Shown in pieces: positions 16,677 to 22,514 of a stretch of 44,328 bases of DNA. The first letter of the stretch is position 1; each line of letters starts with the position of its first letter. This stretch comes from UBA8231 sp964512165 (GTDB lineage Bacteria > Latescibacterota > UBA2968 > UBA8231). The notes beneath the pieces are model-generated. The model worked only from the letters and a program-made list of their open reading frames with translations, was not told the DNA's origin and did no database searches. A program made the translations under genes and the position numbers. The DNA lies in NCBI GenBank assembly GCA_964512165.1, contig CAZEHQ010000008.1, positions 1-44,328 of the forward strand. Reading direction: 5' to 3'.

Positions 16677-17144
16677 TCAGCGAGTGTTCAGGCGGAACTG
16701 CCCGTTTTCGATGGCCGCCTCCAGCTCCGCTCGAAACAGGCTGTCGGTGTGCACCGTGATCTTCCAGCCATCCGGATCTCGCAGGAAATAGTAGAAGGGG
16801 CCCTCGCCTTCCGGGACGGTCGACCGATCGAACTGGAGGTAGGCGACGCGCTCGTTGATGCGTCGTTCCTCCGAGATTTCTCGCCGGGCGACCTCCCGCG
16901 CCAACTGGCGGCCCTCCTCGCCGGCGATCGCCTGCCGCCAGGCCGCCAAGTCGCCGCCGAGGTCCCGCTCCCGGTGGCTCTGGCTCAGGCATGCCCAGGC
17001 CGCATCCCCATCTCCCCGGGACAAGGCATCGCGATAGGCGGAAAAGGTGGAAGCGGGACTGGCGAAACGGAGATCCGGCTCCTCGCCGCAGGCGAGCAGC
17101 AGAACCAGCCCGAGCCGGGAAAGGGCCAAGGTGCGCCGAGTCAC
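16677..17144 (-). CDS. Hypothetical lipoprotein, possibly NTF2-like
   Basis: The 155-residue protein begins VTRRTLALSRLGLVLLLACGEE, a short lipoprotein signal with LLLAC as lipobox. The next part, TFSAYRDALSRGDGDAAWACLS, followed later by PFYYFLRDPDGWKI, resembles small NTF2-like/DUF4878-type extracytoplasmic proteins. That is a pattern impression only. The GTG at 17144 is supported by GGAGAGG six or so bases ahead. The frame remains open upstream through the next gene but that part is non-coding overlap. It follows the DUF151 gene by 20 bases. Function unknown. Confidence 0.72.
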   Translation of the reverse strand: MTRRTLALSRLGLVLLLACGEEPDLRFASPASTFSAYRDALSRGDGDAAWACLSQSHRERDLGGDLAAWRQAIAGEEGRQLAREVARREISEERRINERVAYLQFDRSTVPEGEGPFYYFLRDPDGWKITVHTDSLFRAELEAAIENGQFRLNTR

Positions 17145-17164
17145 CGTCCAGCCTCTCCGGAGGC

Positions 17165-17842
17165 TCAGGGCCGGGCGCTCCGGACGCGCTCGATCTCGTC
17201 GCGCAGGAGGGCGGCCTTTTCGTAGTCCTCGCGGATCACGGCCTGCTGGAGCCGGTGCTGCAGTTCGGCGAGACGGCTCCGCTCTTTGTCCATGGCAGGA
17301 GTGGTCCTCGCCTCGGCGGCATCGGCCTGTGCCCGGTCGCCCAGGATCTGCGGGTCGACCTCGTAGAAGCGCGACATGGTGCGCTCCGGATCGGCGCCAT
17401 CGGGGGCCGAGGAGAGGCTGGCGAGATCGAGCAACTCGCGCGTGATGTAGACGGGAGCATCGGTGCGCAACGCCAGGGCCACACCATCGGAAGGCCGGCA
17501 ATCGAGCTCTCGCAGGCGGCCACCTCGCTCGACCACGGTCGATGCCACGAAGGCCTGGCCTTGAACGGAGTGGATAACCACGCGGCGGACCGGGACCGTC
17601 AGCTCCCCGAGAAGCGATGCGAGCAGGTCGTGGGGAATCGGCCGCAGAGGCCGGTCGCCACTCAACTGCATCTGGATCGCCGCGGCCTCGAACTCGCCAA
17701 CGGCGATCGGCAGCAACCGGGGCTGGGGCGAGTCCTTCTCGCACAGCCACATCAATGGCTGTTCGGCGCGCAGATAGGGGCTGACTTTGAGGACCTTCAT
17801 CTCGACGAGCGCCCTGCGGGGTCTGCTGCGATTCTCCGTCAT
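17165..17842 (-). CDS. Bifunctional nuclease (DUF151) domain protein with UVR motif, copy 2
   Basis: DUF151/BFN-domain protein of 225 residues. The domain core is LLPIAVGEFEAAAIQMQL, PIPHDLLASLL, and LDCRPSDGVALALRTDAPVYI, the last being the most conserved family stretch. A UVR/UvrB-C-like helix pair ends the protein (RLQQAVIREDYEKAALLRDEIERV). BFN proteins are described as nucleases in some species, but the bacterial role is poorly defined. The ATG at 17842 is preceded by a GAGG; an upstream in-frame ATG at 17893 would overlap the paralog ahead of it. It is a diverged tandem duplicate of the neighbouring gene. Confidence 0.87.
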   Translation of the reverse strand: MTENRSRPRRALVEMKVLKVSPYLRAEQPLMWLCEKDSPQPRLLPIAVGEFEAAAIQMQLSGDRPLRPIPHDLLASLLGELTVPVRRVVIHSVQGQAFVASTVVERGGRLRELDCRPSDGVALALRTDAPVYITRELLDLASLSSAPDGADPERTMSRFYEVDPQILGDRAQADAAEARTTPAMDKERSRLAELQHRLQQAVIREDYEKAALLRDEIERVRSARP

Positions 17843-17879
17843 GGATCGAGCCTCGTCGTTTGGCTTCCTCAGATGCCCG

Positions 17880-18458
17880 TCATGGGATTGCATTCAGATG
17901 GTCCCGCAAGCGCGCCGCCTCCTCGTATGCCTCTTCGGCGATGGCCATGCGAAGCCGCTTCTCCAGTTGCTGCTTCTCCGTCATGCCGGGCTCGGAGTCG
18001 GCGAGGAGCTCTTCGAGGCTGACCAGGCACTGCGGCTGGCCTGCGTCCCCCGTCTCGCCGTCGATCGAGGCCTCCTCCTCATCGAGAACACTCTCGTCGG
18101 CAAAGATCGGAGCGCCGGTGCGCAGCGCAAGGGCGATGGCGTCGGACGGGCGCGAGTCGACCACATGCTCACCCCCCTCGTCGTCGGCGAGGTGGATCTC
18201 GGCGTAGTAGATGCCGTCCTGAAGACTGGTGATGGCCACCTGCCGGATGCTGGCGCCGGCCTCATCCAACAACGACCTGGCCATGTCGTAGCTCAGAGGC
18301 CTCGGGGCCTGCTGGCCGCGATGCGCGAGGGAGATGGCCCGCGCCTCGGCAGGTCCGATGACGATGTGGAGGTTGCCGGCACCCTCCTTGGCTCGCAGGA
18401 GGACGCGCTGGTAGGCCCGGGAGGATACCTGAACCTGGTGAACTTCCATTTCAACCAT
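17880..18458 (-). CDS. Bifunctional nuclease (DUF151) domain protein with UVR motif, copy 1
   Basis: The first of two tandem DUF151 genes, 192 residues. Family stretches are NLHIVIGPAEARAISLAH, RPLSYDMARSLLDEAGA and VDSRPSDAIALALRTGAPIF. An acidic linker follows, then a UVR-type motif RLRMAIAEEAYEEAARLRDHL. The gene is preceded by a near-consensus sigma-70-type promoter about 40 bases upstream and a GGAG ribosome site, so it probably heads its own transcription unit with copy 2 and perhaps the lipoprotein. UVR motifs mediate protein contacts in UvrB/UvrC and Clp adaptors; what partner is used here is unknown. Confidence 0.88.
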   Translation of the reverse strand: MVEMEVHQVQVSSRAYQRVLLRAKEGAGNLHIVIGPAEARAISLAHRGQQAPRPLSYDMARSLLDEAGASIRQVAITSLQDGIYYAEIHLADDEGGEHVVDSRPSDAIALALRTGAPIFADESVLDEEEASIDGETGDAGQPQCLVSLEELLADSEPGMTEKQQLEKRLRMAIAEEAYEEAARLRDHLNAIP

Positions 18459-18496
18459 GGTTCAATCTCCGACCTGCATCGTGGGAAGGAGGCGTC

Positions 18497-18526
18497 AATA
18501 TAGGACGCTCAAAAAAGCACTGTCAA
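18497..18526 (-). promoter_or_regulatory. Sigma-70-type promoter for the DUF151 genes
   Basis: On the minus strand TTGACA (18526-18521) is separated by 18 bases from TATATT (18502-18497). The -35 is perfect and the -10 close to consensus. The start codon at 18458 would leave a leader of about 30 bases. The spacer contains a T6 run. It is the clearest promoter in the window together with the one at 33568-33596. Confidence 0.72.
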
Positions 18527-18550
18527 TTCAAGCGTAAGTGCCTATGGATA

Positions 18551-18739
18551 TTAGAGATGCGCCGGAGCATCCGGAGCGCGTCGGGGGCCGTCCGCCGTTT
18601 TTTCCAGGCGATCCTCCAGCTCCTGCAGGCGGCGCCACAACTCGCGGTCCCTCCGCCGGAGACGGTTCACATAGAAGGCCAGCAGGAGGAAGAAGGCACC
18701 GTAGGCTGCGCCCAGGTGGATGAGGCCGGTGGTCTCCAT
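18551..18739 (-). CDS. ccmD: CcmD-like small membrane protein
   Basis: A 62-residue protein with one N-terminal membrane helix (LIHLGAAYGAFFLLLAFYVNRL) followed by a charged, helical tail with arginine and glutamate repeats. This is the plan of CcmD, the small subunit that helps release holo-CcmE from the CcmABC complex. CcmD sequences are poorly conserved, so the call rests mostly on topology and position right after ccmC. Start at 18739; it is the last gene of the ccm run. Confidence 0.72.
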   Translation of the reverse strand: METTGLIHLGAAYGAFFLLLAFYVNRLRRRDRELWRRLQELEDRLEKTADGPRRAPDAPAHL

Positions 18740-18757
18740 GCGATCCCTCCTTCGTGT

Positions 18758-19465
18758 TCAGCCGGGCCCTGCTTGACGCAGGAGCTGCCGCAGGCGGGCG
18801 GCCAGCCGCTCCTGGCTGAGGCGAAGCCGCATGAGATGCAGGAACAGGCAGCCGAAGGCGGCGTAGCAGAGATACTTGGTGTGAGACATGGCCGGCCCCA
18901 GCTCGATCCCCGGCGGATGCAGCTGCTGCGCCGCGGACCACATGTGGACGGAGAGATGCACGAGAGGGACATTGACGAAAGCGACGATGCCGAAGACCGC
19001 GGCGAAGCGCTGGCTCCGTTCGCCGGGCTCGGCGTAGGAGCGCACCATCAGATAGGCGACGTAGATGGTGAAGGTGACCAGCATCGGGGTCAGCCGGGGG
19101 TCCCACCGCCTGAACGCGCCCCAGACAGGGTGGGCCCACAAGGGGCCGCTGACGAGGACGAAGAGGGAGAACATCACCCCCAGTTCGGCGCTGACGCCGG
19201 CGAAGCGGTCCCAATGGTCTCGGCGACTGATCAGGTAGAGAAGGCTGCCGAGAAAGACCAGGAAGTACGCCAGCCCGGCCGAGACGGCGGCGGAGACATG
19301 GAAGTAGAAGATGCGCTGCAACCACGGCCAGGCGCCGCCCATCTGCGGGTTGTTGTCGTCCGGCGCGTAGAGGAACACCGCAGCCACGGCCACCACCATC
19401 AGGACGGTGGCGGCCAGGCCGACGAGCCCGTCGTATCGAGGCGGGTGGCTCGTGTTCATGATCAT
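18758..19465 (-). CDS. ccmC: Cytochrome c maturation protein CcmC (haem handling)
   Basis: Membrane protein that presents haem to CcmE. It has six hydrophobic segments in 235 residues. Candidate axial haem histidines are in IFYFHVSAA and VHLSVHMW. The periplasmic tryptophan-rich loop reads HPVWGAFRRWDPRLT, a shortened version of the WGTWWVWDARLT signature of CcmC, with fewer tryptophans. The gene sits between ccmB and ccmD, as expected for the ABC-type haem complex. Start ATG at 19465; MIMNTS could begin two codons later. Confidence 0.88.
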   Translation of the reverse strand: MIMNTSHPPRYDGLVGLAATVLMVVAVAAVFLYAPDDNNPQMGGAWPWLQRIFYFHVSAAVSAGLAYFLVFLGSLLYLISRRDHWDRFAGVSAELGVMFSLFVLVSGPLWAHPVWGAFRRWDPRLTPMLVTFTIYVAYLMVRSYAEPGERSQRFAAVFGIVAFVNVPLVHLSVHMWSAAQQLHPPGIELGPAMSHTKYLCYAAFGCLFLHLMRLRLSQERLAARLRQLLRQAGPG

Positions 19466-19481
19466 GGACTGGCGTCGGGTC

Positions 19482-20192
19482 TCACTCTTCGATGACCAGA
19501 TCGAAGAGCATCAGAGCGAGGGTGGTGAAGACCATGGCGAATAGAGCCAGCACGGCCACGTGGACGGTCAGCTCCTCGGGCCACACCGTTCCGACCCGAC
19601 CCGGCGCGGCCGAAGCCAGGACCGCGCCGGTGGCGGTCACGCAGGAAATCAGCGCCGGGAGGAGGATGGGAAGCAGGAGCAGCGGCAGCAGCAGCTCCCG
19701 CAGGCGAGAGTGCCCGGCCATGGCGGCGAACAAGGTGCCCACGGAGGCCACGCAGGCGGATCCGAGCACGAAGATGACGGCGATCGGCAGCAGGTAGAAG
19801 CCTGGGCTGAGGTTAAAGAAGAGGCCGAAGAAGGGCAAGGTGAGTACCTGCACGCCCAGGAGGAACAGCACGTTTCCTCCCATCTTGGCCAGGTAGAGCG
19901 ATCTCCGCTCCACCGGCGCCGCGAGCAATGCGTCGAGACAGCCGTTGCGGGTCTCGTTGACGAAGGTGCGCTGCAGCCCGAAGAGGCTCGCGAAGACGAA
20001 GCACGACCACAGCACGCCGGGGCCGATTTCCCACAAGGCCGCGCCCCCCAGCTCGAAGCTGAAGTTGAAGACCAGCATCACCAGCAGAACGAAGAAGACC
20101 ATCGGGCTCAGCCGCTCCCTGGTGCGCCACTCGGCGGACAGGTCCTTGCGCAGCAGGATCCAGGCGTGCCCCACGGTCCCGGGCAGCGTCAC
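19482..20192 (-). CDS. ccmB: Haem exporter permease CcmB
   Basis: Integral membrane subunit of the CcmAB(CD) ABC complex needed to release holo-CcmE. It starts with a basic amphipathic segment (AWILLRKDLSAEWRTRERLSPM), a family hallmark, and has six hydrophobic segments. LLAAPVERRSLYLAKM and LLLPLLLLPILLPALI are typical. The GTG at 20192 overlaps the ccmA stop (GTGA) and gives 236 residues; the frame is open further upstream into ccmA. Translational coupling with ccmA is likely. Confidence 0.9.
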   Translation of the reverse strand: MTLPGTVGHAWILLRKDLSAEWRTRERLSPMVFFVLLVMLVFNFSFELGGAALWEIGPGVLWSCFVFASLFGLQRTFVNETRNGCLDALLAAPVERRSLYLAKMGGNVLFLLGVQVLTLPFFGLFFNLSPGFYLLPIAVIFVLGSACVASVGTLFAAMAGHSRLRELLLPLLLLPILLPALISCVTATGAVLASAAPGRVGTVWPEELTVHVAVLALFAMVFTTLALMLFDLVIEE

Positions 20193-20884
20193 GGCGGGTC
20201 TTCCAGGTGGCGGTCGCACAAGGCCTGCAGGGCCTTGCCATCGCCGGACCACTCGGCGTCCAGGGCCACGCGGCCCTGGTGGAGCACGACCACGCGGTTG
20301 GTGGTGGCGGCCACCTGGTCGACCTTGTGGGTCACGACCACGGTGGAGTGTTCGGAGGAGGCGGCCCGTTCGCTCAGACTGGCCGCCACCGCTGTGGAGG
20401 CGGGTCCGTCGAGACCGGTGAAAGGCTCGTCCAGAAGCAGCACCTCGGGACCGTGAAGGGTGGCGCGCGCCAGGGCCGCCCGTTGCTGCAGGCCTCGCGA
20501 CAGGACGCCGACCCGGGTGTCGGCCCGCCCGGCCAGCCCCACTCCATCGAGGGCGGCATCGGCGGCGCCGGGCGGCGCTCCGTAGAGGCGGGCGAAGAAA
20601 CGCAGGTTCTCCCTCACCGTCAGATCGTCGTAGAGCTGCGTCTGGTGGGAGAGCAGCCCCAGCCGCTGCCGCAACCGGGACCGCCGCGGGTCCTCCCCGT
20701 CGATCCGCACAAGGCCGGCCGACGGGCCCGTCAAGCCGGTCAGCAAACGCAGCAAGGTGGTCTTGCCGGCGCCGTTGGCCCCGGCCAGGAGCAGGTGGGT
20801 GCCGGGGTCCACGGCCAGGTCGACGCCGTCGAGGGCGACCGTGTCGCCGTAGTGCTTGCGCAGCTCTTGCACGCGGAGCAGCAC
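20189..20884 (-). CDS. ccmA: ABC transporter ATP-binding protein CcmA
   Basis: ATPase subunit of the Ccm ABC complex. Visible are the Walker A GANGAGKTT, the Q-loop region SHQTQLYDDLTV, the signature segment LSRGLQQR, Walker B VLLLDEPFTGLD and the switch VVVTHK. The length is 231 residues with the GTG at 20884. An alternative start nine bases downstream is possible. The frame is open for about 280 more bases upstream but that overlaps the preceding gene. Position next to ccmB identifies it as CcmA rather than another short ABC ATPase. Confidence 0.92.
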   Translation of the reverse strand: MLLRVQELRKHYGDTVALDGVDLAVDPGTHLLLAGANGAGKTTLLRLLTGLTGPSAGLVRIDGEDPRRSRLRQRLGLLSHQTQLYDDLTVRENLRFFARLYGAPPGAADAALDGVGLAGRADTRVGVLSRGLQQRAALARATLHGPEVLLLDEPFTGLDGPASTAVAASLSERAASSEHSTVVVTHKVDQVAATTNRVVVLHQGRVALDAEWSGDGKALQALCDRHLEDPP

Positions 20885-20892
20885 GGTGAGTC

Positions 20893-22035
20893 TCAGGCGT
20901 CCTCGGCGTCCAGGCCGAGACGCCGGTAGACCTCGACGGCCTCGACCATGGCCAGCTGCCGCGGCCGGGTCTGCGAGTCCGGCCCTTGCGGGGGATCTCG
21001 AACCGCGTCGAGTTGTGACAATTCGGCCAGCAGTTCCCGCCGGCGCTGCTCCAGTTCCTGGCGATCCTCCGGGGTCGGGTCGGGTGTTTCCGCGGGGCCG
21101 GCCGTCGTCCGGGCCAGGCCGACGACGGTGATCAGAACCACCGGCACGAGGGCCATCATGGCCCACTTCAGGGCCCAGCGCAGCGGCCTCCGGATCGGCA
21201 GCGGCACAGTTACGGTGCGGCCGGGGGCCAGACCCTCGAGGCGGAAGTGGCGGTAGTCCCGGTCCTGGATGGTGACTCGGCCCAGGTCCTGGAAGGGCGC
21301 GCCGAGGGAGATCTCCGGAGGCTGCAGGAACAGCTCCAGGCGATCCGTCGGGTAGATGACGGTGTGCTCGTAGCCGCCGCTATCCAAGGCCGCCGCGGGC
21401 ATCTGAAAGGTGAAGGCGGCCTGGGTCGAGCCCGGAGGCAGAGGCCGCGAGTCGAAGGCCCGGGTCGGCCCGGCGCGCACGATGGCGCCGGCGTGCGCCT
21501 GCAGGCCGCGATGGCCCGCGGGCAGCGCCAGCTCGAGCACCCGGCGCTCCTCCCCTGCCAGGCGGCCCACGTAGGTGGCCGATCCGTGGTTCTCCGCCTG
21601 CACCAACTGCAGGACCTCGAGGCCGCGCTCCCTCACCGAGAGGAACAGGTGATGGGCGGCGACGTGGATGCCGGAGGGGTCGTCGGTGCCTTCGTAGACC
21701 TCGAGGATCACCCGGTCCTGGTTGCCCACCACCAGGTTCCGGGTGCCATGCTCCAGGTCGCCGAAGTAGGCGGTGAGGGAGAAGGGGGTGCCCGCCGACA
21801 GAAAGGGGGCGGCGAAGGAGAAGCCGCCGGTCTCGTCGGTGGTGCGCCGGGCGATCTCGGCGACTCCCCCGCCTTCGTCCGGGACCAGGAAGGCGACTTC
21901 GATCCCGGGCACGCGCTCGTCGCGAAGCACGTCCAGGACGTATCCCCTCACGGTTGCCGCGGAGGCCGGTGCCGACATGCCCGCCGCCAGGGCGGACAGA
22001 ACCGCGACCGGCCAGGGACGGAGGAGCCGTGTCAT
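20893..22035 (-). CDS. Ccm-locus membrane protein with carboxypeptidase-regulatory-like domain
   Basis: A 380-residue protein inside the ccm operon that is not one of the classical Ccm proteins. A signal peptide covers about residues 1-27. A beta-sandwich of the carboxypeptidase-regulatory/Ig-like type follows (TVRGYVLDVLRDERVPGIEVAFL and RRTTDETGGFSF). Then comes a beta-rich region, a transmembrane helix at about 288-309 and a glutamate/arginine-rich coiled coil at 320-345. The large domain is therefore periplasmic with a cytoplasmic tail. The start overlaps the stop of the zinc-ribbon gene (ATGA). A role in apocytochrome handling, as for CcmI, is inference only. Confidence 0.75.
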   Translation of the reverse strand: MTRLLRPWPVAVLSALAAGMSAPASAATVRGYVLDVLRDERVPGIEVAFLVPDEGGGVAEIARRTTDETGGFSFAAPFLSAGTPFSLTAYFGDLEHGTRNLVVGNQDRVILEVYEGTDDPSGIHVAAHHLFLSVRERGLEVLQLVQAENHGSATYVGRLAGEERRVLELALPAGHRGLQAHAGAIVRAGPTRAFDSRPLPPGSTQAAFTFQMPAAALDSGGYEHTVIYPTDRLELFLQPPEISLGAPFQDLGRVTIQDRDYRHFRLEGLAPGRTVTVPLPIRRPLRWALKWAMMALVPVVLITVVGLARTTAGPAETPDPTPEDRQELEQRRRELLAELSQLDAVRDPPQGPDSQTRPRQLAMVEAVEVYRRLGLDAEDA

Positions 22036-22508
22036 GGGGCCGGGGAAGGATCGCCCAGCCGAAAGCCGCAGTCCGGACAGAATCGGTGCCCTGGTTCCCG
22101 AGCCCGGCCGCAGTCGGGACAAGGCCCGGATGGTGCGCACGGCCGGGCGGCCTCTTCCCTGTGGGCGGCCAGGATTCTGACGTCCTCCTCGATGCGCAGG
22201 TGCAGGCCCCGGTCCGGATCCTGAGCATCGAGCAAGCGAAGCCTGGACAGGACTTCGACGGCCTGGGACTCCAGCTCCGTCCGGAGGGAGTCGTGGTCGT
22301 CCCGCGAGATCTTGCCCACCCGGTGGTCGAACTCGAGCTCCTTGATGGAGGCGTAGAGCTGCTCCTTGCGCTCGGTGAGCTCCAGGCGCCGGCGGGCGCT
22401 GCCCGTCTGGCGGCGCCAGGCCAGGGGAGCGGCCAGTACCGGCTGGACCACGGCGGCGACAAAGACGACCAGCAGGGCCAGGCAGGCGAAGGGGATGACG
22501 AGGCTCAC
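22032..22508 (-). CDS. CcmI-like membrane protein with C-terminal zinc ribbon
   Basis: The 158-residue protein has one N-terminal membrane helix (residues 4-28). A helical segment, ERKEQLYASIKELEFDHRVGKIS, resembles the cytoplasmic start of CcmI-type proteins. A double-CxxC zinc ribbon closes the protein (CPDCGRAREPGHRFCPDCG). In E. coli-type systems CcmI helps hold apocytochrome; here the TPR half is absent and a zinc ribbon takes its place. The gene sits seven bases after the ccmF-ccmH fusion and overlaps the next gene. The CcmI relation is a reading of pattern and position, not proven. Confidence 0.7.
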   Translation of the reverse strand: MSLVIPFACLALLVVFVAAVVQPVLAAPLAWRRQTGSARRRLELTERKEQLYASIKELEFDHRVGKISRDDHDSLRTELESQAVEVLSRLRLLDAQDPDRGLHLRIEEDVRILAAHREEAARPCAPSGPCPDCGRAREPGHRFCPDCGFRLGDPSPAP

Positions 22509-22514
22509 CGCGGG

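Noticed and set aside
17145..17750. Upstream extension of the small lipoprotein gene
   Set aside because: It lies inside the DUF151 gene in another frame, and the GTG at 17144 has both a Shine-Dalgarno and a lipobox signal.
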